Source: Deltaproteobacteria bacterium (lineage in GTDB: Bacteria; Desulfobacterota; Desulfomonilia; UBA1062). Taken from it: 6,437 nt of DNA. Of this stretch, positions 1-6,067 are shown one piece after another. The translations under genes and the position numbers were made by a program. The stretch's first letter is position 1. Every line of letters starts with the position of its first letter. Under the pieces are notes generated by a model, which saw nothing but the letters and a program-made list of their open reading frames with translations, was not told the DNA's origin and made no database searches. The stretch covers positions 1 through 6,437 of the forward strand of contig QMLJ01000075.1 in assembly GCA_003643935.1 (NCBI GenBank). Direction: 5' to 3'.

Positions 1-2
1 TG

Positions 3-683
3 AGGTCCTCCAAGAAACTTCTGGTCCTTGAGGGAAGGCGCCTGGTGGAAGATGCGCTTGCGAGAGGTATAACACCCCTCGCATCTGCTGTAACACCAGC
101 TTACGTACGAAAAAACGGCGACCCAGGGTTCCCCTACCATGTTGTAAGCGAAGGCATTTTCAAAAGGCTCTCGCACACAGACTCCCCACAGGGTATCATA
201 GCCTTTGCACCCAAACCATGGGCACAACTTTCAGAATCATTATTGCACGAGAAAATTATCATCCTGGACGGGATTCAGGACCCGGGCAACGTGGGAACCA
301 TAGTAAGGACAGCAGAGGCCTTTGGCATAGGTATGGTAATAATTACAGAGGGCAGCGCATCACCCTTCTCGCCAAAGGCCGTGCGCGCATCCATGGGTTC
401 ATGCTTAAGCGTGAAAATAGCAACTGCATCGACTTCGGAACTGAAGCACATCCCCCATACCCTCTTTAGCCTTAGCCCTTATGGAAGGTTATCCCTGAGC
501 GAGCTCAGGTCATCAGGCAGGATCGCTTTATGCCTTGGCCGTGAGGGCACTGGTATAAGCCCAGATCTGATGAAGATCTCGCAGGAGAGCGTGAGGATAC
601 CCATATCAGGTGCCGAGTCTCTGAACGTCGCAGTTGCCGCAGGAATAGCTATGGCATATCTTTCGGGTCACCTAGGGAAGTAG
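3..683 (+). CDS. SpoU/TrmH-family RNA 2'-O-ribose methyltransferase, 5'-truncated by the window
   Basis: Transfers a methyl group from S-adenosylmethionine to a ribose 2'-OH of rRNA or tRNA in the cytoplasm. The reading frame is open from base 3, and the codons before the GTG at 45 encode RSSKKLLVLEGRRL, the usual N-terminal SpoU substrate-binding start ('...EG.RLV.EAL'). The real start is therefore left of the window, with perhaps 15-30 residues missing; the GTG at 45 is not the start. Of 226 visible residues, motif 1 (DPGNVGTIVRTA) lies near 93-104, RASMGS near 128-133, motif 2 (LGREGTGIS) near 178-186 and motif 3 (ESLNVAVAAGIA) near 205-216. These build the trefoil-knot SAM site; the Asn and Arg of motif 1 and the Asn of motif 3 are all present. 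The exact target (RlmB-like 23S rRNA or another site) cannot be read from the sequence. Its last 35 bases overlap the end of the convergent cyclic-nucleotide-binding gene. Confidence 0.93.
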   Translation, partial: RSSKKLLVLEGRRLVEDALARGITPLASAVTPAYVRKNGDPGFPYHVVSEGIFKRLSHTDSPQGIIAFAPKPWAQLSESLLHEKIIILDGIQDPGNVGTIVRTAEAFGIGMVIITEGSASPFSPKAVRASMGSCLSVKIATASTSELKHIPHTLFSLSPYGRLSLSELRSSGRIALCLGREGTGISPDLMKISQESVRIPISGAESLNVAVAAGIAMAYLSGHLGK

Positions 684-1626
684 TATCAGCCTGTATGATT
701 TCGACATCGCTTGCTGCCTTAACCCGCGCACTTATCTTTGGATGCCTGAACACACTACCAGGTCCCATGAACCTCTTTACGCTGAGGCCTTCTTCGTCAT
801 AGTCGATCTCTATTGTACCCTTTTTGACCACGGTTATAGTGCCATCGCAAGGGCTAGTTAATTCTTCTCCTTTACTTACATGAAGGTGCAATACCGGGTA
901 GCTAGAGAGCGAATGGCCCAGCATAAGGTCTTCTCCCGCCTTTTTAAGCAAACGCTCTGTATAAAGGGTCTCCAGTCTCTTTTCCACGTAGGGATACTTG
1001 TTACACAGTCCTCTCAGCTCAGCTGACGGTAATCTCACGACCTCCCCCTTGTCAACTGACCTGACCGATGCAGTCCTTAGCCTGTGGTGAAAAAACCCTA
1101 TCTCCCCGAAAACATCCCCTTCCTCCAATATGCCAACCCTGGTGCTGTCCCTTATAACCTCGAACTTGCCCTCTGTTACAATGTAGATATCATTGCCGGG
1201 ATGCCCTTGTCTTATGACATAGCTGCCTTTCTTGGTCTTTATTATCTCCATGATGTCCATAAAGTCTGCAAACTCTTCATAGTCCATACCTGAGAAAATA
1301 AATATGTCATCCTTGCCTATAGATCCTATACGGCCCATGTACCAGTTGAACTCCCTCTTAGCATCTCCTTTTAATCCCATGCGGGAATATACCTTTATCA
1401 GCATCCCCTGTATCCTGGGCCCTGGCCCCAGGATACTACGCGCGCTTTTAATCGCTGCAACAGCCCTAAGGCCTGCTTTTTGCTCGAGATACACATCTAC
1501 CAACCTGGCATACAAGTTCAGTGCATCTTCGCTTTTACCTTTCCTGGCCGCTCTCTCTGCCATTCTCAACATCTGCCTGGGGCTTACAGCCTCCTTTTTT
1601 TTCATTGACTTACGAATCCATCTCAT
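649..1626 (-). CDS. TPR-like plus cyclic-nucleotide-binding-domain protein
   Basis: A 325-residue, probably cytoplasmic, sensor or scaffold protein without a recognisable output domain. Residues about 18-95 are helical and repeat-like (alternating Ala/Leu helices, resembling degenerate TPRs). Residues about 107-215 form a CRP/cNMP-binding beta-barrel, with a GxxxxxIYIVTEG strand (144-153), DVFGEIGFF (171-179) and a conserved-type RTASVRS (184-190) whose Arg could hold the ligand phosphate. Residues about 249-315 look like a second, degenerate cupin/cNMP barrel (KKGTIEI, GPGSVF). There is no helix-turn-helix after the barrel, so it is not a CRP/FNR transcription factor. The start is chosen at 1626 because GGGAGG (1631-1636) sits four bases upstream; the frame stays open to an ATG at 1683 but that extension (rich in Leu/Arg/Cys) has no comparable ribosome site. 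It follows wecB by 116 bases and overlaps the opposing methyltransferase. Whether it binds cAMP, c-di-GMP or nothing is unknown. Confidence 0.85.
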   Translation of the reverse strand: MRWIRKSMKKKEAVSPRQMLRMAERAARKGKSEDALNLYARLVDVYLEQKAGLRAVAAIKSARSILGPGPRIQGMLIKVYSRMGLKGDAKREFNWYMGRIGSIGKDDIFIFSGMDYEEFADFMDIMEIIKTKKGSYVIRQGHPGNDIYIVTEGKFEVIRDSTRVGILEEGDVFGEIGFFHHRLRTASVRSVDKGEVVRLPSAELRGLCNKYPYVEKRLETLYTERLLKKAGEDLMLGHSLSSYPVLHLHVSKGEELTSPCDGTITVVKKGTIEIDYDEEGLSVKRFMGPGSVFRHPKISARVKAASDVEIIQADTTSLGDPKDMP

Positions 1627-1650
1627 TACACCTCCCAACAAACAATCTAG

Positions 1651-1669
1651 CCTGTCTCTTAAGAACAGG
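1651..1669. repeat. Imperfect palindrome upstream of the CNBD gene
   Basis: CCTGT and ACAGG arms flank a TCTT/AAGA centre with one unpaired base, giving a near-continuous dyad about 25 bases upstream of the chosen CNBD start at 1626. It lies between the ribosome site and the wecB stop, where a promoter or operator of the gene would fall. With no loop it is more like a protein-binding dyad than an RNA hairpin. No clear -35/-10 pair was found beside it, so the role is open. Confidence 0.3.
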
Positions 1670-1737
1670 ACACCTAAAGTCATGGCCTCAGGGCTTGTTG
1701 TCTCTCATGGATTTGGAGAACAAGTCCCTCACATATA

Positions 1738-1768
1738 AACATCTAGATGCGATGTTTCTCTAGATGTT
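1738..1768 (-). terminator. Hairpin across the wecB stop codon, possible weak terminator
   Basis: A perfect 10-base inverted repeat (AACATCTAGA / TCTAGATGTT) surrounds an 11-base loop. The wecB stop codon (1743-1745) lies within the distal arm as transcribed. On the minus strand the stem is followed by TATATG rather than a proper run of T, and the stem has only three G-C pairs. It could be a weak intrinsic terminator, an mRNA 3'-end stabiliser, or a binding dyad for regulation of the following CNBD gene. Confidence 0.4.
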
Positions 1769-2813
1769 CCTCTATATATTGAGCTATGTAATGACTTGCC
1801 TTGCCATCACCAAAGGGCATTGCATTTTTTTCAGCCGGGCTTGTGTCTTTCATGCCCATAACTGAACTATAAATGGAAACATCATCTGGCCCAACAAGCC
1901 GGTTCCAACCAGTTTCCACTGTTTCAGGCCATTCCGTCTTGTTACGAACGGTCACACAAGGTGTTCTAAGCATAAATGCCTCTTTCTGAACACCGCCGGA
2001 GTCTGTTACGACACACATGGCATCCCTTATCATTGCAAGCATGTCCAAATAGCCCACAGGCCGGGTCATCAAAAGACCTTCCGACACAGAATATTCCATG
2101 GTCTCCAAGATTCTCCTTGTCCTGGGGTGCACCGGGAAAACAACCTTCACCTCACGTGCCAGCATCCTTATGCCAGATAATATACCTAGAAGCCTATCCC
2201 TATTATCCGTGTTTTCCTGCCTGTGGATGGTCACAAGTACAAATGTCCCTTCAACAGGACACGGATGACTCATATCTAGGAACGTTTTCATGGCATCCAG
2301 CATAACGTCACCAGTGAAGACACCGGCCAATCCTTCCATATTTAGTTGCTTTACCGCCCTTTGAGTCGGGCAAAATAGGTGTTCAGACATGTGATCGGTG
2401 AGCACCCTGTTTATCTCCTCTGGCATATACCTCTCAAAACTCCGAAGTCCGGCCTCAACATGCGCCACCGGTATACCTAGTTTTACAGATGCAAGGGCTC
2501 CTGCAAGGGTGGAATTTGTATCCCCGTACACAAGTACTATAGGGGGACTCTCCTTTATAAGGACCGCCTCTATACTCGATAGCATCTCAGCTGTCTGTCT
2601 TCCATGAGTCGATGAGCCCACGCCTAGATTGTATTCAGGTTCTTTAAGGCCCAGTTCCTCGAACATCAAGGAGGACATCTCGTAGTCATAGTGTTGGCCG
2701 GTATGGATAACCTTTGACGCAATGCCCATGGCATCAAGCGCCCTTAGCACTGGGGATAACTTGATAAACTGTGGCCTAGCCCCTACGATATGAATTACAC
2801 TGTTATTGTCCAT
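1743..2813 (-). CDS. wecB: Non-hydrolysing UDP-N-acetylglucosamine 2-epimerase (WecB/WbpI family)
   Basis: Interconverts UDP-GlcNAc and UDP-ManNAc (or a derivative) in the cytoplasm to supply surface polysaccharide synthesis. The 356-residue length is normal for the GT-B-fold family. Signatures in order: GARPQFIKLSP (11-21), GDTNST (97-102), HVEAGLRSF (118-126), PEEINR (131-136), HRQENTDN (197-204), HPRT (229-232), SGGVQKEA (272-279) and TEWPETVETGWN (293-304). Asp98, Glu120, Glu132 and His197 match the catalytic Asp95, Glu117, Glu131 and His213 of E. coli WecB by motif. The HRQENTD and TEW.ETVE.GWN forms resemble the WbpI/archaeal branch, so a UDP-GlcNAc3NAcA-type substrate is possible. The start at 2813 gives the canonical N-terminus but has only a weak ribosome site (TTGAG). 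It sits 104 bases after the SPOR gene and is not in a polysaccharide cluster within this window. Confidence 0.94.
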   Translation of the reverse strand: MDNNSVIHIVGARPQFIKLSPVLRALDAMGIASKVIHTGQHYDYEMSSLMFEELGLKEPEYNLGVGSSTHGRQTAEMLSSIEAVLIKESPPIVLVYGDTNSTLAGALASVKLGIPVAHVEAGLRSFERYMPEEINRVLTDHMSEHLFCPTQRAVKQLNMEGLAGVFTGDVMLDAMKTFLDMSHPCPVEGTFVLVTIHRQENTDNRDRLLGILSGIRMLAREVKVVFPVHPRTRRILETMEYSVSEGLLMTRPVGYLDMLAMIRDAMCVVTDSGGVQKEAFMLRTPCVTVRNKTEWPETVETGWNRLVGPDDVSIYSSVMGMKDTSPAEKNAMPFGDGKASHYIAQYIEEHLEKHRI

Positions 2814-2848
2814 AGACTCAATTCAAACTAACACAAAGAGAACCTTGT

Positions 2849-2881
2849 ATCCAGCGTTTATCCCTGGATGCATCATCCAGG
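2849..2881 (-). promoter_or_regulatory. Two mutually exclusive hairpins in the wecB leader
   Basis: On the minus strand the transcript would contain CCTGGATG, a 3-base loop and CATCCAGG (2881-2863, perfect 8-base stem). The second arm (ATCCAG) can instead pair with a third copy, CTGGAT (2854-2849), across a 9-base loop. This lies 36-68 bases upstream of the wecB ATG and 37 or more bases after the SPOR stop. No U-run follows either hairpin, so it is not a standard intrinsic terminator. An RNA switch, a processing site or a plain binding dyad are all possible. Confidence 0.4.
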
Positions 2882-2917
2882 ACGCCTGGTCTTTACACTA
2901 GCCAAGCATAGGTTATT

Positions 2918-3460
2918 TCATGGGATTCTTACAACGATACACTCTCTTTTCAGAAACTCAGACAGCTCTTTTTTGTATCTCTCTGCTGCTTTTTTTGTAG
3001 GGAAACTCCCCCATTGAACCAAGTACCACCTTCCTTGCTTTCTTGTAGTGGCACTCAAGTGCATCTTCCTGAGCCTTTCCACAAGGGACCTTGCAGAGGC
3101 CCTGGTCTTTAATGCAGCGATCTGTATGCAATAATTATTGCTGGCAGACGATATGTGCTCCTGTGCAAGGATATCATAGAAACTATATTTATAGTTGCCC
3201 ATCTGCCTTGTTTCCTGTGTAGAGCCCCTGGTGGGAGAAGGAGCTGGTTGAACAATCTCTTTTTGACCGAGCATCCTACTGGGCCTCATGGATGCCTTGC
3301 TGTAAGGGCTCAGCCTTAAAGGAATACCCGGAGATTTTACCGCATGGTTGAAGAGTAGTGCAGATCCTATAAGGGCGGTAACAGAGAGAAAAAATAGAAA
3401 AAGATTCATGGCTACCGATTGCTTGTAGGGTCTCTTCTTATGCTTCCTCTTTACCGGCAT
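2918..3460 (-). CDS. SPOR-domain inner-membrane protein (FtsN/DedD-like architecture)
   Basis: A 180-residue single-pass envelope protein. It has a basic cytoplasmic N-terminus (MPVKRKHKKR), one membrane helix at about 18-38, a Pro/Ser/Thr-rich periplasmic linker (about 40-105, including a YSFYDIL segment common in SPOR proteins of this layout), and a C-terminal SPOR domain at about 108-179. SPOR domains bind denuded septal peptidoglycan, so a role in cell division or wall remodelling is likely; the domain has the YCIQIAAL start and WYLVQWGSF second-repeat strand typical of the fold. The frame stays open into argS (to 3544), but the start is placed at 3460 because this keeps the positive-inside signal and begins 5 bases after the argS stop. 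AGAGGT lies 12 bases upstream, rather far, so translation may be coupled to argS. Identity with FtsN itself is not shown. Confidence 0.9.
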   Translation of the reverse strand: MPVKRKHKKRPYKQSVAMNLFLFFLSVTALIGSALLFNHAVKSPGIPLRLSPYSKASMRPSRMLGQKEIVQPAPSPTRGSTQETRQMGNYKYSFYDILAQEHISSASNNYCIQIAALKTRASARSLVERLRKMHLSATTRKQGRWYLVQWGSFPTKKAAERYKKELSEFLKRECIVVRIP

Positions 3461-3465
3461 AATCT

Positions 3466-5130
3466 TTACATAACCTCTGGGGCATCTATACCCATAATTG
3501 AAAGGCCACCCCTTAGGACCTGGCGCACGGCATCCACCAGGCAAAGTCTTGCCAGACTGAGTTCTCTGTTGTCCGAGATGACCTTGTTCTTATTATAGAA
3601 ACTATGGAAAAGACCTGCAAGCTCCAATAGGTAAAAAGATAAGTGGTGAGGTTCCAGATTGCGCGCACATGATATAAGAAGTGAGGGATAATCTGCCAAG
3701 GCCTTGATAAGTGCAAGGTCATCTCCACGAGAGACATAACCAAGGTCAGCGGCACCTATATCGGGCACCAAGCCCATTTTCGACGCCTTGTTTAGAATGG
3801 AACATATCCTTGCATGTGCATATTGTATGTAGAATACCGGGTTCTCATTGCTCTTCTTCTTAGCTAGTTCAAGGTCAAACACTAGGTGGCTATCGCATTT
3901 CCTCATGAGAAAGAAATACCGTGCAGCATCCTTTCCAACCTCGTCTATGATCTCCTTCAAGGTTACAAATTCCCCCTTTCTCGTGGACATGTAAACGGGT
4001 CTCCCTGACCTTTCAAGAGAGACGAGCTGTATCAGTAGTGCATGAAAGCTGTCCCCATCACCTCCAAGGGCCTCAATCGCTGCCCGCATCCTGGGAACGT
4101 ATCCATGATGATCTGCACCCCATATGTCTATAATCTTATCATAGCCCCTTTCCAGTTTGTCCATGTGGTACGCGATATCAGAGGCAAAATAGGTCAGGGT
4201 ACCGTCCCTTTTCCTTACAACCCTGTCCTTTTCATCTCCAAACCTGGTTGACCTGAACCACAACGCCCCATCCGATGTGTAGATAAGGTCTCTTGACTTA
4301 AGGATATCTACGGCCTTCTGTATCTTGCCTTCTTCGTGCAACGTACTCTCGCTGAACCACCTGTCAAATTCTATACCGAACGAGTCGAGATCTTCCCTGA
4401 TACCTTTAAGGATTCTCTTCGAGGCAAAATCCCTGCATAATGCCACGGCTTCCCTCGTGGAATAGTGCAATAACTCATCCTGATACCTGGCCTTTATGTC
4501 TGCTGCAATATCCCTTATATAATCGCCCTGATACCCGTCTTCAGGAAAATCCCCCTCTTCCCCGCATAGTTCAAGGTACCTGGCAAAGACAGAGCGCCCC
4601 AGCGTATTCATCTGGTTACCCACGTCATTTATATAGTACTCTCTCTCAACCAAGAAACCTGTTATCTTGAGTATGTTGGCCAGGGTATCCCCTACAGCTG
4701 CCCCCCTTCCATGCCCTACGTGAAGGGGACCAGTCGGGTTCGCACTTACAAACTCTATCTGCACCTTCTTGCCTTTCCCGTAAGAGCTCTTCCCATAGGC
4801 GTCTTTATCCCTTAGTATGTCCCCAAGGACACCAACCCAGTACTCAGGTTTAACCTTGAAATTTATAAATCCAGGACCTGCAATCTCTATGCTTGAAAAC
4901 ATATTCCCATGCCTTTGTTTTATATTATGCACTATTATGGATGCGATATCCCTAGGCGGCTTCCCTTCCCTAGAGGCTAGTGGCATGGCCACGTTGGTTG
5001 CAAAATCACCGAATTCCTTCTGGGTAGGCCTATCTACTTGGATTTCGTTCGGTATTGCACTTGATATAAGATGCTTACTAATAAGCTCCTTAAGGCTTAA
5101 CCTCAACAGTTCTTCTATCTTTGACTTCAT
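3466..5130 (-). CDS. argS: Arginyl-tRNA synthetase
   Basis: Class I aminoacyl-tRNA synthetase charging tRNA-Arg with arginine, using ATP, in the cytoplasm. The 554 residues are full length. An N-terminal tRNA-binding (Add-1) domain spans about 1-110. The catalytic Rossmann domain carries SANPTGPLHVGHGRG (129-143) with the HIGH-type HVGH at 137-140. MSTRKGEFVTL (381-391) stands where many synthetases have KMSKS, the usual variant in ArgRS. A DALR anticodon-binding domain runs from about 430 (YIQYAHARI at 434-442) to the end. The start at 5130 is supported by TAGGAG (5137-5142) six bases upstream. A TTGACA-type promoter lies about 30-60 bases upstream. The SPOR-domain gene follows after 5 bases, so the two are probably co-transcribed. 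I see no missing key residue. Confidence 0.97.
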   Translation of the reverse strand: MKSKIEELLRLSLKELISKHLISSAIPNEIQVDRPTQKEFGDFATNVAMPLASREGKPPRDIASIIVHNIKQRHGNMFSSIEIAGPGFINFKVKPEYWVGVLGDILRDKDAYGKSSYGKGKKVQIEFVSANPTGPLHVGHGRGAAVGDTLANILKITGFLVEREYYINDVGNQMNTLGRSVFARYLELCGEEGDFPEDGYQGDYIRDIAADIKARYQDELLHYSTREAVALCRDFASKRILKGIREDLDSFGIEFDRWFSESTLHEEGKIQKAVDILKSRDLIYTSDGALWFRSTRFGDEKDRVVRKRDGTLTYFASDIAYHMDKLERGYDKIIDIWGADHHGYVPRMRAAIEALGGDGDSFHALLIQLVSLERSGRPVYMSTRKGEFVTLKEIIDEVGKDAARYFFLMRKCDSHLVFDLELAKKKSNENPVFYIQYAHARICSILNKASKMGLVPDIGAADLGYVSRGDDLALIKALADYPSLLISCARNLEPHHLSFYLLELAGLFHSFYNKNKVISDNRELSLARLCLVDAVRQVLRGGLSIMGIDAPEVM

Positions 5131-5162
5131 GTAGCGCTCCTAGAGTTCTATGGATCAAGATG

Positions 5163-5190
5163 ATTTTTCATCTGTCTTGAGTGTTGTCAA
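5163..5190 (-). promoter_or_regulatory. Candidate sigma-70 promoter of argS
   Basis: A perfect -35 TTGACA (5185-5190, read on the minus strand) is followed after 16 bases by AAAAAT (5163-5168), which matches four of six -10 positions. Transcription would start near 5156, giving a leader of about 25 bases that contains the argS ribosome site. The -10 is weak, and it overlaps a small AGATGA/TCATCT dyad (5158-5173) that could modulate it. Confidence 0.5.
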
Positions 5191-5279
5191 CAGCTAAATT
5201 TAACAAAATAGGGCAAAAACACATATAACTCACAAGTGAAATACACGATATATCTATAGGAGAAAGATTACAACAATAA

Positions 5280-5304
5280 GGTGGTATCCCTCCTTATAGC
5301 CACC
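5280..5304 (-). terminator. Terminator-like hairpin with a Shine-Dalgarno-like loop
   Basis: Read on the minus strand, GGTGG-C-TAT pairs with ATA-CCACC (8 pairs, one bulged C) around the loop AAGGAGGG, and is followed by the T-rich TTATTGTTG. It could be a second terminator behind the AtpI-like operon. The loop exposes an AAGGAGG sequence although no start codon with a useful frame follows, so a protein-binding (for example CsrA-type GGA-in-loop) role is also possible. Confidence 0.4.
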
Positions 5305-5413
5305 CGTGCCCTACAAAGAGATTAAGAAAGTCATTCTTACTCTGATAGTTACGAGGAATCTATGTATGAAGAAACCTATGAGACGAGAAAACCACTGCCG
5401 GATATAATAAGAA

Positions 5414-5445
5414 ATCCATGCCCCGGCCTATAAGTCAGCATGGAT
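5414..5445 (-). terminator. Putative intrinsic terminator after the AtpI-like gene
   Basis: A perfect 8-base inverted repeat (ATCCATGC / GCATGGAT) with a 16-base loop lies about 40 bases beyond the AtpI-like stop codon. On the minus strand it is followed by TTCTTATTATAT, a T-rich tail as expected of a Rho-independent terminator. The long loop and moderate stem GC make it a medium-strength candidate. Confidence 0.45.
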
Positions 5446-5484
5446 CATGTACATCAAGGGCAACAATCCAAAGACCTCTATCCT

Positions 5485-5730
5485 TTAGCACCTTTTGCTC
5501 TTCCTAGTGGCCTCTTCGTAAAGTCGCCAAATGCATAGAAAAACGGCCAGCGCCAGCAGACCAGTCATGAACTTTGGCTCTGTATTGAACTTTAAATCAA
5601 TCCAGTGCCCTACAAGCAGAAATAGAAAAGACGATATCACCATTGTAAAGCCCCATGCACTGATCATGAAGATCTGCATACTGTTAATCTTTCCATGGAC
5701 CTTATTGTTTGTGCTTGCCATGATACTCAT
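5485..5730 (-). CDS. AtpI-like (ATPase_gene1 family) F-ATPase accessory membrane protein
   Basis: An 81-residue inner-membrane protein with two predicted helices (about 21-42 and 55-70) joined by a short loop. The pattern G41-HWI-D45 followed by TEPKF (50-54) matches the AtpI/AtpZ family ('GxxxD...sPxF'), whose members assist F-type ATP synthase c-ring assembly or Mg/Ca supply. The basic C-terminus (RKSKRC) fits the cytoplasmic side. The start is uncertain: ATG at 5730 has AAGGA (5738-5742) seven bases upstream, whereas ATG at 5721 (78 residues) has AAGGAG (5731-5736) nine bases upstream. It is second in a two-gene unit, 61 bases behind the 91-residue gene. Normally such genes lead the atp operon, but here no atpB or atpE follows; terminator-like hairpins and argS come next. 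Family assignment is fairly firm; the role in this location is not. Confidence 0.8.
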   Translation of the reverse strand: MSIMASTNNKVHGKINSMQIFMISAWGFTMVISSFLFLLVGHWIDLKFNTEPKFMTGLLALAVFLCIWRLYEEATRKSKRC

Positions 5731-5754
5731 CTCCTTATCCTTAAAGGACCATTT

Positions 5755-5777
5755 GGGGGCAATCCATGACTGCCCCC
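5755..5777 (-). promoter_or_regulatory. GC-rich intercistronic hairpin
   Basis: A perfect 7-base inverted repeat (GGGGGCA / TGCCCCC) with a 9-base loop sits between the 91-residue gene and the AtpI-like gene. On neither strand is it followed by a T-run, so it is unlikely to be an efficient intrinsic terminator. It probably acts as an mRNA stabiliser or processing site setting unequal amounts of the two proteins. Just downstream TCCTT-A-AAGGA (5738-5748) can fold over one of the candidate ribosome sites of the AtpI-like gene. Confidence 0.5.
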
Positions 5778-5791
5778 TTGCTATACAATTA

Positions 5792-6067
5792 TCAGCTCAC
5801 CATGGACTTTATCGCATCAATAACCGGTGCAGTGAATATGGCCACGAGAATTGCATAAAGGGCAAAGGAACCAATCGCCTCGCTCAGGTACATCTTGGGG
5901 TATCTGTATTTTAAAGAGGTTATGATAAGACCACCCATTATTAGACAACCAAGATGGAAATAGGGAAAGTTGGCTGCATTTGTCGCCATGTATTCAGCGT
6001 AGCCGAACGATACCGTGGTCAGTAATACAAACGCAGCAAGTAACAATGTCTGTAATATCTTTTTCAT
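5792..6067 (-). CDS. Unrecognised 91-residue membrane or exported protein
   Basis: I do not recognise this family. The N-terminus (MKKILQ then a hydrophobic stretch to about residue 20) is a good signal peptide, with possible cleavage after FGYA (24), or else a first membrane helix. Two further hydrophobic segments lie at about 36-52 and 64-86, separated by a short basic loop with KYRYPKMYLSEA (53-64). A His38/Cys41 pair (FHLGC) lies at the start of the first of these. The size and layout resemble small subunits of membrane complexes. The start at 6067 is well supported: GGAGGT (6075-6080) lies seven bases upstream. It heads a two-gene unit with the AtpI-like gene, suggesting related function at the membrane. 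A sigma-54-like promoter candidate and an alternative -10 (TATACT, 6132-6137) lie upstream. It is not an obvious AtpR or AtpB. Confidence 0.75.
   Translation of the reverse strand: MKKILQTLLLAAFVLLTTVSFGYAEYMATNAANFPYFHLGCLIMGGLIITSLKYRYPKMYLSEAIGSFALYAILVAIFTAPVIDAIKSMVS

Larger units (their letters stand above)
5131..5484. other. Gene-free stretch between the AtpI-like gene and argS
   Basis: A 354-base region with no convincing gene on either strand. It holds two terminator-like hairpins for the upstream operon (5414-5445 and 5280-5304), the argS promoter candidate (5163-5190), a small perfect dyad AGATGA-TTTT-TCATCT (5158-5173) in the argS leader, and the argS ribosome site. A plus-strand 23-codon reading frame (5362-5433, start preceded by GAGGA) is the only small ORF with a ribosome site, and it runs into the hairpin. 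I found no tRNA cloverleaf. The base composition is A+T-rich near argS. Confidence 0.6.

Noticed and set aside
1627..1683. 19-residue extension of the CNBD protein to ATG 1683
   Set aside because: The strong GGGAGG site fits the internal ATG at 1626, and no comparable site lies before 1683.
1304..1738. 144-codon plus-strand frame opposite the CNBD gene
   Set aside because: It is an antisense shadow of a well-supported coding sequence; no ribosome site or recognisable domain.
3461..3544. 28-residue N-terminal extension of the SPOR protein overlapping argS
   Set aside because: The extension would bury the basic N-terminus and membrane helix behind a Pro/Gly-rich stretch; it is simply argS coding DNA in another frame.
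5280..5340. T-box-like leader upstream of argS (GGGTGG sequence)
   Set aside because: The GGGTGG is followed by neither the T-box TGGNACC sequence nor stem I and terminator/antiterminator structures, and T-boxes for argS belong mainly to Firmicutes.
5131..5484. tRNA or riboswitch gene in the long gap
   Set aside because: No GTTC-type T-loop with matching acceptor arms and no recognised riboswitch core could be found on either strand.
5531..5914. 127-codon plus-strand frame across the two small membrane genes
   Set aside because: It lies opposite two minus-strand genes with good ribosome sites and clear membrane-protein composition; its own translation is low-complexity and has no family features.
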